A stretch of DNA of 38,546 nucleotides. Source: Acetobacteraceae bacterium (lineage in GTDB: Bacteria; Pseudomonadota; Alphaproteobacteria; Acetobacterales; Acetobacteraceae). The stretch covers positions 273-38,818 of the forward strand of contig PLXO01000286.1 in assembly GCA_003151425.1 (NCBI GenBank), written 5' to 3'. Shown here piece after piece: positions 7,120 to 14,099 of this stretch (its first letter is position 1; every line of letters begins with the position of its first letter). The notes below the pieces were generated by a model that worked only from the letters and a program-made list of their open reading frames with translations, made no database searches and was not told where the DNA came from. Position numbers and translations under genes: made by a program.

Positions 7120-8410
7120 GCCTGCCCCCGGTCTTGGCCCGGGGGTAGTCCATAGGTTGCTCGCGCGCGGAGCGAAGCGCTTTCAAGCGGCACGCGAAGC
7201 GGAGCGCGGGAGCGGCCTGTGGACCCACCTGCACAAACCCTTTCCGACTCTGCCGTTGTTGCAGACGTCTTCGCTGGCGGATCCGAGGTGGTGCAGGCAA
7301 TGGCCCAGACGAACCCAGCCAGCTCGCGCGCTATGGCGGTGACCACGATCTGCTTCAGCTTGTCTCTCGCCATCATCTGGCGATAGCGCTGGCACAATCG
7401 GGTCTGTGCCTTCCAGGCAATCTCGCGCTCCGCATCAGGCGCCGCTTCCACGGCCTTCAGCTTGCGCCGCGCGATGCGGGCCGGAAGGCGGTAGCTGTGC
7501 GCTGCCTCGATCAGCATGGTGCGGGCATGGATGTCGCCGGCCTTGGTGATCGCACCAATGCGCTTGCGCTGGTCAGAAGAGTGTTCCGACGGCACCAGGC
7601 CGAGATACGCCATGAAGTCGGGGGCGGTCGCAAAGCGTGCGGGATCGCCAATCGCCGCTGCCAGGCCGGCGGCAACGATCACATCCACGCCACGCAGGGC
7701 GCAAAGGTTTTGCACCAGAGGCAACAGCGACCAGCTGGGATCTGCGCACGCAGATGGCCATCGACGCGATCAAGCCAGTGTTCGGCCAGGCGCACCGCTT
7801 CGATGCTTTCCTGCAGAACGATCTGCTGTGCAGGTTGGGTGAAGCTCTGGTCGGCCAGCCAGCCCCGATGCGCCTTCGTCCAGGCGCGCCGGTCCTCGGG
7901 ATAGATCCGCTCGTGGCGCAGCAGGAACCCGCTCAGTTGCTGGCGTGCCGCTCGCGCCGCTCGTACCGCCGCCTGCCGCGCGCGGAGCAGACTTGTCCTT
8001 GGGCTTGACCCGAGGATCGCGCATCGCCTCGTGCGCCTCGTCCGGCACCCACACCGCGGTCAGCAGACCACCGCGATGCAACACCGCCAGGGCAGCGGCG
8101 TCACGCTTATCGTTCCTCTGCCGATCGCCGGTGCGCCGCGGGATCATCGAGGGGGCCGCCACCATACAGTCTTCACCGAATCGGGTGAGGGTACGGTGAA
8201 CACCATAGCCGTAGGGGCCGGCTTCGTAACAGAACTTCAAGGGTCCGCTGCCGGCCGCGCGCAGCCGCTTCACGAGCTCCTCCAGCGCCGCCGTCGTGTT
8301 GGGGATCGCGCCATACAGCGCAGCTTTCCCAACATCGCCGCGGCAGTAACCGCAACGACAATCGTGTCTTTGTGTACGTCCATGCCGACAAATCGTGTAG
8401 GCTGCTCCAT
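7068..8410 (-). pseudogene. IS110-family transposase, multiply frameshifted
   Basis: The start (8410) gives MEQPTRFVGMDVHKDTIVVA, the RuvC-like DEDD opening of IS110 recombinases. Frames then change near 8335. The next part holds AALYGAIPNTTAALEELVKR, FCYEAGPYGYG and RNDKRDAAALA. A 25-nt palindrome at 7991-8015 causes another shift after DEAHEAMRD. A further shift lies near 7735. The C-terminal Tnp20 domain reads ALRGVDVIVAAGLAAAIGDP and MAYLGLVPSEHSSDQRKRIG, containing the expected serine region, then ITKAGDIHARTMLIEAA. The tail after WAIAC is low in complexity and overlaps the duplicated 3' end. Confidence 0.85.
7991..8015 (-). repeat. 25-nt palindromic insertion (class B) in the IS110 gene
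   Basis: On the minus strand the insert reads CCTCGGGTCAAGCCCAAGG then ACAAGT. Removing exactly 25 nt joins GCG CGC GAT to CTG CTC CGC GCG CGG and restores the family sequence (AMRDLLRARQAAVRAARAAR). The same 24 bases occur at 8638-8661. The arms CCTCGGG and CCCAAGG pair around TCAAG. Confidence 0.85.
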
Positions 8411-8532
8411 GACCTGTCTCCTGTGCCTGAGGCTCCACGCCAGACCATCCGGCGCGACCCTCGATCTTCGACACATGACGAGACGGGTCACCTCTTCAGG
8501 GCCGGAAACGGACATGAGGTATTGACCCGAGG

Positions 8533-9061
8533 GACGAAGCCGGGGTGGGGCAGAAGGGGTCATTGGAGCATATCTGGGCGCCGGTCGGCTCGCGTCCGCC
8601 TATGGTGCGCGACAATCGCCATGACTCGGTCTACCTTCCTCGGGTCAAGCCCAAGGACAAGGTTCGGCGCGATTTGTCACGCGCGTGGTGTTGGCGCGGC
8701 AATCATCATGCCGACCACCAATACGGAGGCGATGAATGAGCACTTGAAGGAGATCAGCACACAGGTCTCGCCAGGCGCACATGCTGTCCTGGTCTGTGAC
8801 GGTGCCGGCTGGCATCAGAAGGGCAGGCGCCTGCACACGCCGCACAACGTCATTCTCCTTCGGCTACCGCCCTACTCACCGGAACTCAACCCAATGGAGA
8901 ACATCTGGGGCTAATCTCCGCGGCAACAAGCTCAGCCGGCGTGCCTGGGACACCTATGAGGCCATCGTCGCGGCCTGCAAGGATGCTTGAGACTTCCTCA
9001 TCGGCGATCTGGAACGCATTGATTCCATCGCCCGTCGCTCCTGGCGTGGGTCAACCTGTAG
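8533..9061 (+). pseudogene. IS630-family transposase, C-terminal half, decayed
   Basis: This continues the frame from 6391: DEAGVGQKGSLEHIWAP, PMVRDNRHDSVYL, then after a 25-nt palindrome FGAICHARGVGAAIIMPTTN, VLVCDGAGWHQKGRRLH (catalytic Asp) and LLRLPPYSPELNPMENIWG (catalytic Glu). A one-base change at 8914 creates a frameshift and stop. The next stretch reads LRGNKLSRRAWDTYEAIVAA, followed by a TGG-to-TGA nonsense change at 8988-8990, then FLIGDLERIDSIARRSW and a stop at 9059-9061. Confidence 0.85.
8638..8662 (+). repeat. 25-nt palindromic insertion (class B) in the IS630 gene
   Basis: CCTCGGGTCAAGCCCAAGG then ACAAGG separates TAC CTT from TTC GGC GCG. Without it the protein reads SVYLFGAIC, the normal IS630 sequence. 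The first 24 bases are identical to the insert in the IS110 gene 620 bp away, in the opposite window orientation but in the same sense relative to each host gene. Confidence 0.85.
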
Positions 9062-9118
9062 GGCGGCTGGTACTACTTGTGTAAGCGAACGGTCCCGCTC
9101 TATTTCGCGTTGATGTCC

Positions 9119-9154
9119 AGCCCCCCCATCGGAATTGCGTCGGAGGGCTTTTTT
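9119..9154 (+). terminator. possible rho-independent terminator
   Basis: AGCCCCC pairs with GGAGGGCT (one mismatch) and is followed by six T. It lies between the dead IS630 and the convergent DUF1194 gene. It could be left from a gene that stood here before the insertions. Confidence 0.45.
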
Positions 9155-9235
9155 GATCCGCGACCCATACCGGCGGATGACCACACCGGTGCTCACCCGG
9201 CGCCGGGGCCAAGACAGAGCTGAATTTGCCGTCGA

Positions 9236-9970
9236 TTAGCGCCCTGCCGCGAACAACAATCTATCGTTGCCCGTCGCGATTTCGGTGACGAGTTTACGGG
9301 TCATGGCTTCGCCAAATGTATGAAAGTCGTGTATTTCCTCCACGAAGCTGCCCGGTCCGCCGGTTACATTTTCCCTATAGTATTTTGCTAGGCCGCCTGG
9401 CGGCTGGACGTGGGCGAACGTCCAGGCGACCGGGTGGTCGTTGATGATCGCCAGGCCGTTGATGACGATGCCAGCCTTGAGGGCATCGTCACGCGCGTCG
9501 GTGATCTCTCGTCCCGCATTGTTTGTCCCGTCGCCGCACACGTCGATCACACGTCTCGGTGTCTCGTAGCCGCTTTCAGCGATCAATTGCACGGCCCGAT
9601 CCACACCGGCGCTGATCGCGGTGCGTCCCCAGAACGACCGCGGAGCGGCAGCCAGCCGCGTAGCGAAACTCTGTGCCGACGACTCATCGCGTATCACGCT
9701 CCAGTCCATCACCGTGCGCACCTCGTAGCTGCTCGCGAATTCGACATAGGCTACCGCAATGGCCCCTGCTATGCCGCCTCTGATGGCGGCAAGGACTTTG
9801 GGACTGGTCAAGGCATCAGAATAGCCTTGCTTTTCCAGTTCGAACTCACTGTCGTCGATGCTGCGTGACACATCGGTGACCAGCACAAGGGCGACGTCCA
9901 CACTCTCTGCGGAGTGCGCGGCAGACGCCAGACAGAGGATCGCCGGCAACAGCCAACCGACCAGTCGCAT
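9236..9970 (-). CDS. DUF1194 family secreted protein (von Willebrand A-like)
   Basis: The 244-residue protein starts MRLVGWLLPAILCLASAAHS, a clear signal peptide with likely cleavage after AHSA, so it should be periplasmic. The mature part opens VDVALVLVTDVSRSIDDSE, containing the DxSxS of a von Willebrand A metal site. FWGRTAISAGVDRAVQLI and RRVIDVCGDGTNNAG give the later Thr and Asp positions. These are the features of DUF1194, whose function is not known. The start at 9970 is chosen for the signal peptide; the frame is open further upstream. It ends close to the IS block and is convergent with it. Confidence 0.8.
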   Translation of the reverse strand: MRLVGWLLPAILCLASAAHSAESVDVALVLVTDVSRSIDDSEFELEKQGYSDALTSPKVLAAIRGGIAGAIAVAYVEFASSYEVRTVMDWSVIRDESSAQSFATRLAAAPRSFWGRTAISAGVDRAVQLIAESGYETPRRVIDVCGDGTNNAGREITDARDDALKAGIVINGLAIINDHPVAWTFAHVQPPGGLAKYYRENVTGGPGSFVEEIHDFHTFGEAMTRKLVTEIATGNDRLLFAAGR

Positions 9971-10079
9971 GCTGGTGCCCCCGGATCTTGTGAAACACAG
10001 TGTCATTGGGCCGGATGGGCACCAGGCAGTCAAAGGAAATCGGTGGCGTCCGACAACCTGATTGGCCACAGTCAGCCGG

Positions 10080-10730
10080 TCATTGGCTAGCCCACACGAT
10101 ACGGTGGATCCATGCCACTTCCGAAAGATCGAAGCCATAATCCGGATGCGACGGATTCAGGCTCTTGAGTTCCACGCGGCGAGCCGAACGGCGCGTGAGT
10201 TGCTTGGCCATCACCTCACCGCCGGTGGTGCGCACCACGACTCGATCGCCGCGTCGAATTGGAGCGGCGGGGGACACGACCACGACATCCCCGTCTCGAA
10301 ACACAGGATCCATGGAATCGCCGCTAATTTCAAGGGCATAGGCGTTTGGGTCCGCAATCTCCGGCAGGCTTACCTCGTCCCATCCACCGCCCACCGGATA
10401 GCCTCCGTCGTCGAAGAACCCCTCTCCGCCAGCTTGCGCCAGCCCGATGAGCGGAATCCGTCGCGCAACGCTGCGTGGAAGTGCCGCCGTGGTTAGCGCT
10501 CTGGCGCCGGTGACAAGGGTCGTGAATGCCTCAAGGCTGGCACCGGTGGCGTTCAGTACCTTGGCGAGGCTCTCGGTGCTTGGCCAACGGGCGTGTCCGT
10601 CGGGCATCCGACGCTTGGAAGGATTGAACGTCGTTGGGTCGAGCCCGGCACGTTTCGCCAAGCCGGACGCCGACAGGCCATTCTCGGCGGCCAGCGTATC
10701 GAGCGCGCGCCAAATATCCTCGTGCTTCAT
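10080..10730 (-). CDS. S24 family, LexA/CI-like repressor with helix-turn-helix
   Basis: This protein of about 216 residues probably represses transcription by self-cleavage-controlled DNA binding. The N-terminus (DIWRALDTLAAENGLSASGL, KRAGLDPTTFNPSKR) is an XRE-type helix-turn-helix. The C-terminus is a Peptidase S24 domain: ALEISGDSMDPVFRDGDVVV with the catalytic Ser, then RGDRVVVRTTGGEVMAKQL with the Lys. Similar short S24 proteins occur as prophage CI-type or stress repressors in alphaproteobacteria. It is divergent from the SOS-box gene at 10953 and might share its control region. ATG at 10730 has GGAG nine bases upstream; longer starts up to 10830 cannot be excluded. Confidence 0.8.
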   Translation of the reverse strand: MKHEDIWRALDTLAAENGLSASGLAKRAGLDPTTFNPSKRRMPDGHARWPSTESLAKVLNATGASLEAFTTLVTGARALTTAALPRSVARRIPLIGLAQAGGEGFFDDGGYPVGGGWDEVSLPEIADPNAYALEISGDSMDPVFRDGDVVVVSPAAPIRRGDRVVVRTTGGEVMAKQLTRRSARRVELKSLNPSHPDYGFDLSEVAWIHRIVWASQ

Positions 10731-10903
10731 GAGCGGCGACTCCGGTGAAATGACGGCATCAGACGGGCGGCCCGATAGGGGAATCGGTGTCGATGGGCGG
10801 GCGGGCGACTCGTAGCGTGCAAGTGTCATAGGATTCGGGGCGGAAGGGAATAGGAAAAATAACTGCGGGAGGCCTTGCGTGGCGTTGCTACCTATGGTTG
10901 TAT

Positions 10904-10918
10904 GTTCATTGTTCGTTC
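10904..10918 (+). promoter_or_regulatory. LexA (SOS) box, alphaproteobacterial type
   Basis: GTTCATTGTTCGTTC is an exact GTTC-N7-GTTC, the known LexA site of alphaproteobacteria. It lies 35 bp before the start of the gene at 10953 and 174 bp from the divergent S24 repressor. That position suits repression of the downstream gene. Confidence 0.65.
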
Positions 10919-10952
10919 CCTTCCGCCCGTCCTCCAGAAAGGAGAGATCGAG

Positions 10953-11333
10953 ATGCCGGCCCTTGCACACATTAGTATGACGAGCCGAGCCCCCATCGGC
11001 CTTAAGTGCCGGACGGAGCCATTCCGCAGCGCAGAGGAAGCTTGGTTCTGGACAATGGCGGCCCTCGCCGCACGCCGTGACGGTGCGAGGTATACAGCCA
11101 ACAACGGCCGGACGGCGCGCCCGTGCGAGCCGGACGATGTGGTCAAGTGCCTGGACACACTCTATCGGCGCCGGCGCATCGACCTTGTCCATGCCCGCAT
11201 CATGCGAATTTGGGGCGAACGCCAGACCGCTCCCAGCCCGGCCTATGCCGGGGAGCGTGGCGACTGGCGGCTCTGGCGGGAAGCTTTGGACCGGTTGGAG
11301 TGGCCCCTCCGCATAAAAGGCATCGTCGTGTAG
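10953..11333 (+). CDS. conserved small protein, likely SOS-regulated
   Basis: The protein has 126 residues and is rich in Arg and Trp. The core EEAWFWTMAALAARRDGARY, EPDDVVKCLDTLYRRRRIDL and HARIMRIWGERQ resembles a small family of uncharacterised proteins I recall from alphaproteobacteria, but I can name no domain. ATG at 10953 is preceded by AAAGGAGAG at good spacing. In-frame upstream codons to 10875 overlap the SOS box, so the shorter start is preferred. The LexA box at 10904 suggests induction by DNA damage. No signal peptide or membrane segment is seen. Confidence 0.65.
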   Translation: MPALAHISMTSRAPIGLKCRTEPFRSAEEAWFWTMAALAARRDGARYTANNGRTARPCEPDDVVKCLDTLYRRRRIDLVHARIMRIWGERQTAPSPAYAGERGDWRLWREALDRLEWPLRIKGIVV

Positions 11334-11405
11334 CAAGGGCGGTCTGCGGGAGACGACGTATCTCTGATACTGCTTCGTCAATCTGAATAACTAGGAAAAT
11401 AAGCC

Positions 11406-11434
11406 TTGACAGAGATTTCGGCACACCCTAGACA
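11406..11434 (+). promoter_or_regulatory. sigma-70-type promoter for a candidate small RNA
   Basis: TTGACA (11406-11411), a 17-bp spacer and TAGACA (11429-11434) match the vegetative consensus well. Transcription would start near 11441, right at the first hairpin of the candidate RNA. Confidence 0.6.
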
Positions 11435-11440
11435 TCGCTG

Positions 11441-11520
11441 ATCACCGGGCGAGATGCGTCCGGTGATCTTCTCCTCCCCCCAACCCTAGAGGGCCGCTGC
11501 TCATCGCAGCGGCCCTTTTT
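11441..11520 (+). ncRNA. candidate small RNA with a C-rich anti-Shine-Dalgarno linker
   Basis: Between the promoter and a strong terminator lie about 80 nt. Hairpin 1 is 11440-11468: GATCACCGG pairs perfectly with CCGGTGATC around an 11-nt loop. The linker 11469-11490 is single stranded and contains CTCCTCCCCCC, complementary to Shine-Dalgarno sequences. Hairpin 2 is the terminator. There is no ORF of note. Small RNAs with C-rich anti-SD loops are known in alphaproteobacteria (for example the CcsR/cuckoo RNAs of Rhodobacter). Alternatively it is a leader that attenuates the gene at 11540, whose AAGGAG lies just beyond the terminator. Confidence 0.5.
11491..11520 (+). terminator. rho-independent terminator
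   Basis: A perfect 10-bp stem, GGGCCGCTGC against GCAGCGGCCC, with a 5-nt loop and a run of five T. Confidence 0.85.
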
Positions 11521-11539
11521 CATTAAGGAGCCTGTTCAC

Positions 11540-11776
11540 ATGGCGTTCTCTGTCCGCAACCTGTCGGTCCTCGCGTATGCCAACGGCTTCACCCTGTGGC
11601 ACTACAAGGCAGTGTCCGACGTACTGGAGCAGGTTGGCGACCGCGGCTTCTTCGCCGCGGCGTCGGATATGCTAACGGCCGGGGATATCATGATGGTGTC
11701 GGCGAGCGACGGTGCTCGACTCCTGTGTATCACCCCCACTTCGGGTACCGACGTCGAAACGCTGCGGCTGGCGTGA
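11540..11776 (+). CDS. small conserved protein, possibly phage-related
   Basis: The protein has 78 residues and starts MAFSVRNLSVLAYANGFTLW. The NGFTLWHYK pattern is familiar from small uncharacterised proteins in alphaproteobacterial genomes, sometimes near phage genes, but I know no function. The rest alternates short helices and strands (FFAAASDMLTAGDIMMVSAS). AAGGAG stands 8 bp before the ATG. It follows the small-RNA terminator directly and is convergent with the gene at 11781, with only 4 bp between the stops. Confidence 0.65.
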   Translation: MAFSVRNLSVLAYANGFTLWHYKAVSDVLEQVGDRGFFAAASDMLTAGDIMMVSASDGARLLCITPTSGTDVETLRLA

Positions 11777-11780
11777 CCGG

Positions 11781-12002
11781 TCAAGGGGCGCTGCGACGCT
11801 GAATCACCTCGCTATGGCAGTTGATGCCCGCGGACGTCATCTCATACCGCGCGTCGCCCCGCGCCGTCGCTAGGCCCAGCGCGGCTAGCCGCGCCAGACA
11901 CGGGCCGTCCTTGTACCCTGAGGGGCGGCCCGTCTTGCCACTGAGCTTCAGGCGGTGCAGCGCGGAGCGGCAGCAGGTCTCCAGGTAGGGCTCGTTCCAC
12001 AT
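11781..12002 (-). CDS. small conserved protein, winged-helix-like
   Basis: The protein has 73 residues. After MWNEPYLETCCRSALHRLKL comes GYKDGPCLARLAALGLATAR and YEMTSAGINCHSEVI. The LxxLxxLGLAxxxGDxRYxxTxAG pattern resembles the C-terminal half of a winged helix, as in small DNA-binding proteins. No family name can be given. It ends 4 bp from the convergent gene at 11540 and starts 83 bp before pyrD on the other strand. Confidence 0.55.
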   Translation of the reverse strand: MWNEPYLETCCRSALHRLKLSGKTGRPSGYKDGPCLARLAALGLATARGDARYEMTSAGINCHSEVIQRRSAP

Positions 12003-12085
12003 CCTATCCGCCTTCGCCCCGCCTGATCATCATCGCAAGTTAGCGCTCTTTCAGGATGCCGTGACCCTGGGCATAACCGCCCGCG

Positions 12086-13153
12086 ATGATACGAGGAATC
12101 GCCTCTGCTGTGCTGCCCGTGCTGCGCCGGGCAGATCCTGAAACGGCGCACAACCTGGCGTTGTGGGCGCTCCGATTGGGTCTGGCTGGCTGCGACCGTC
12201 GACCTGATGATCCCGTGCTTGCCACGCACGCGTTCGGCCACGAGTTTAGCAATCCGATTGGGCTTGCCGCCGGTTTCGACAAGAACGCCGTGGCGATCGC
12301 GCCTTTGATGCGTCTTGGTTTTGGCTTCATCGAAGCAGGAACCGTCACCCCTCGACCCCAAAGCGGCAATCCACGCCCTCGGCTGTTCCGGCTGGATGCG
12401 GACCGCGCCGTCGTCAACCGCCTCGGCTTCAACAACCAGGGCCTGGCCGCTTATCTGTCCCGTGTGGCGCTGCGGCCGCGGGCGGCGGTGGTATTCGGCT
12501 GTAATGTCGGCATCAACAAGGATGGGGCCGATCCGGAGCGTGACTACCCGGCGCTGGTCGAGGCCGTGGCTCCATACGCCGACTACGTTGTCATCAATGT
12601 GTCCTCACCGAACACACCCGGTCTGCGCGACCTCCAGGGTGAGGCGCGTCTAGGGGCCATTCTGCGGGCGGTGGGGGAGCGCATCGCGCAACCACCCCCG
12701 ATCCTGGTCAAGATCGCGCCTGACCTTTCGGATGGCGGCCTCAGCGGCTTGGTGGAGATCTGCGTGGCCGGCGGGGTCCGGGGCCTGATTGTGTCGAACA
12801 CAACCCTGTCCCGCCCGCCCGGGTTGCGATCCCCCGCCGCTCAGGAGGCCGGTGGCCTGTCGGGCGCACCGCTGTTTCCGCTGGCGACCGCGATCTTGGC
12901 ACGTGCCTTTCTGCTGGCTCGGGGCAGATTGACGCTGGTTGGTGTTGGCGGCGTGTTTTCCGGAATGGACGCGTTGACCAAAATTCGCGCTGGCGCCACG
13001 TTGGTACAGCTTTACACGGCATTTGCCTTTTCCGGTCCGGCCCTCATACCTTGCATCAAGGCGGAGCTTGCCGCGGCTTTGCGCAGCGCGGGCTTTGCCA
13101 ACGTGCAGCAAGCCATCGGTACCGACGCCGAGCGGCTGGCACGGAGCGGATGA
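12086..13153 (+). CDS. pyrD: dihydroorotate dehydrogenase (quinone)
   Basis: This class 2 enzyme oxidises dihydroorotate to orotate with FMN and passes electrons to quinone, the fourth step of UMP synthesis; it sits on the inner membrane. At 355 residues it is of normal length. The N-terminal helix (ADPETAHNLALWALRLGL) is the membrane-binding part of class 2 enzymes. NPIGLAAGFDKNA, FIEAGTVTPRPQSGNPRPRL and NRLGFNNQG bind FMN and substrate. VVINVSSPNTPGLRDLQ carries the catalytic Ser of class 2. ILVKIAPDL, IVSNTT, GGLSGAPL and VGVGGVFSG complete the flavin site. The stop overlaps the start of the HAD gene. Confidence 0.96.
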   Translation: MIRGIASAVLPVLRRADPETAHNLALWALRLGLAGCDRRPDDPVLATHAFGHEFSNPIGLAAGFDKNAVAIAPLMRLGFGFIEAGTVTPRPQSGNPRPRLFRLDADRAVVNRLGFNNQGLAAYLSRVALRPRAAVVFGCNVGINKDGADPERDYPALVEAVAPYADYVVINVSSPNTPGLRDLQGEARLGAILRAVGERIAQPPPILVKIAPDLSDGGLSGLVEICVAGGVRGLIVSNTTLSRPPGLRSPAAQEAGGLSGAPLFPLATAILARAFLLARGRLTLVGVGGVFSGMDALTKIRAGATLVQLYTAFAFSGPALIPCIKAELAAALRSAGFANVQQAIGTDAERLARSG

Positions 13154-14019
13154 TGCAGCATCTGACTGGACTTGCCGCGCTGACCGATCGGTTCGACGGC
13201 TTCATCCTCGACCTCTGGGGGGTGATCCACGATGGCGTGACCGCCTTCCCGAGCGCGGTCGACTGTCTTCGGCGTCTGCGCGCGGCCGGAAAGCCGACAG
13301 TGCTGCTGTCAAATGTGCCTCGCCCGAATCGCGATGCCCAGGCGCTCATGCGGCGCATGGGCATTGCGGACGATCTCTACACGGACATCCTGACCAGCGG
13401 AGAAGCGGTGCGCCGCGCATTGCGGGACCCGCCGAATCTTTGGTGGGCCGAACTTGGCCAGCGCGTCTTCCATCTCGGGCCGGAGCGAGATCGGGGCGTG
13501 CTGGACGGCTTGTCGTTCATCACCGTGCCCGACCCGGCCGCGGCGAATTTTGTCCTCAACACCGGTCCAGACGATCACCGGAACCCCTCTGACCTGGCCG
13601 AATTCGAGCCTGCGCTGCAAGAGTGCGCCCAGCGTCATTTGCCGATGATTTGCGCCAATCCCGACCTGGTGGTGGTTCGCGGAGGCGTGCGCGTGCTGTG
13701 CGCCGGAGCCCTCGCCGAACGCTATCGTGAGCTGGGCGGCGACGTTCGCTCGCTCGGCAAGCCGGACCCCGCGATCTATCAGCCGGTCCTGGAGCGGCTC
13801 GGCCTGCCACCCGATCGCGTCCTCGCGGTCGGCGACGCGTTGCACACGGATATCGCTGGTGCCGGGGGCGTGGGTATCGCCGCGTGCTGGGTGCTTGGCG
13901 GCATCCACGGCGCCAAGTTGCGCGATGCGGATGGCCAGTTCGACTCGGTTCGGGCAGAGACAGAGGCGAGAACCGCAGGCCTGTCGCCGCTGGCGACGGT
14001 GCCGTACTTTGCCTGGTAG
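13150..14019 (+). CDS. HAD-superfamily class IIA hydrolase (TIGR01459-like)
   Basis: This 289-residue phosphatase-like protein has DLWGVIHDG, a HAD motif I in which the first Asp is the nucleophile, LLSNVPRP as motif II, and LGKPDPAIYQPVLERLGL followed by LAVGDALHTDIAGA as motifs III and IV. The substrate is unknown; relatives act on small sugar- or nucleotide-phosphates. The first ATG lies inside the pyrD stop (ATGATGA), so translation is probably coupled. A second ATG at 13153 is equally possible. Pairing with pyrD suggests, without proof, a role in nucleotide metabolism or metabolite repair. Confidence 0.88.
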   Translation: MMQHLTGLAALTDRFDGFILDLWGVIHDGVTAFPSAVDCLRRLRAAGKPTVLLSNVPRPNRDAQALMRRMGIADDLYTDILTSGEAVRRALRDPPNLWWAELGQRVFHLGPERDRGVLDGLSFITVPDPAAANFVLNTGPDDHRNPSDLAEFEPALQECAQRHLPMICANPDLVVVRGGVRVLCAGALAERYRELGGDVRSLGKPDPAIYQPVLERLGLPPDRVLAVGDALHTDIAGAGGVGIAACWVLGGIHGAKLRDADGQFDSVRAETEARTAGLSPLATVPYFAW

Positions 14020-14036
14020 CGGCGGTCACTCGGTGC

Positions 14037-14056
14037 ACCGGCCGGTCCGGGCCGGT
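14037..14056. terminator. hairpin between convergent genes
   Basis: ACCGGCC and GGCCGGT form a perfect 7-bp stem around six bases between the HAD and pdxA stop codons. There is no T-run on either strand, so termination is uncertain. Confidence 0.35.
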
Positions 14057-14099
14057 CGTCCGCCAGAGTCCGGGGCACGTCATGTCGCGCCTCCGACGT

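Larger units (their letters stand above)
6392..8532 (-). mobile_element. IS110-family element (decayed) inserted in the IS630 transposase
   Basis: The IS630 frame is continuous if 6392-8532 is removed (WFQ joined to DEAGVGQKG), which sets the limits to within a few bases. No target duplication is evident, as expected for IS110. The element reads leftwards: about 120 bp of upstream end (8411-8532), the transposase (8410-7068), then a long 3' region (7067-6392) made of two tandem ~360-bp copies. IS110 elements encode a guide (bridge) RNA in a noncoding end. The short 5' and long 3' noncoding ends would suit the arrangement of the IS1111 branch, but that assignment is an inference. Confidence 0.7.
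5721..9073 (+). mobile_element. second IS630-family element, decayed, carrying an IS110
   Basis: Ends of the form RTACCAGCCGYC are present at 5721 (ATACCAGCCGTC) and, inverted, ending at 9073 (complement GTACCAGCCGCC), each next to a TA (5719-5720 and 9074-9075). Inside lie the two halves of one IS630 transposase (5827-6391 and 8533-9061). The halves join perfectly at Phe-Gln/Asp-Glu-Ala if 6392-8532 is removed. The transposase has several frameshifts and a nonsense codon, so the element is dead. Confidence 0.65.

Noticed and set aside
6392..7120. Possible CRISPR-like or satellite array
   Set aside because: There are only two long units with gene-end content and no short repeat-spacer pattern.
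6359..7342. Repeated ORFs on the plus strand in the IS110 3' region
   Set aside because: They arise from the ~360-bp tandem duplication and have no family similarity. The only coding trace is the transposase tail on the minus strand.
1..9075. Composite transposon carrying a cargo gene
   Set aside because: Every recognisable frame between the elements is a transposase or palindrome. No resistance, catabolic or defence gene is present.
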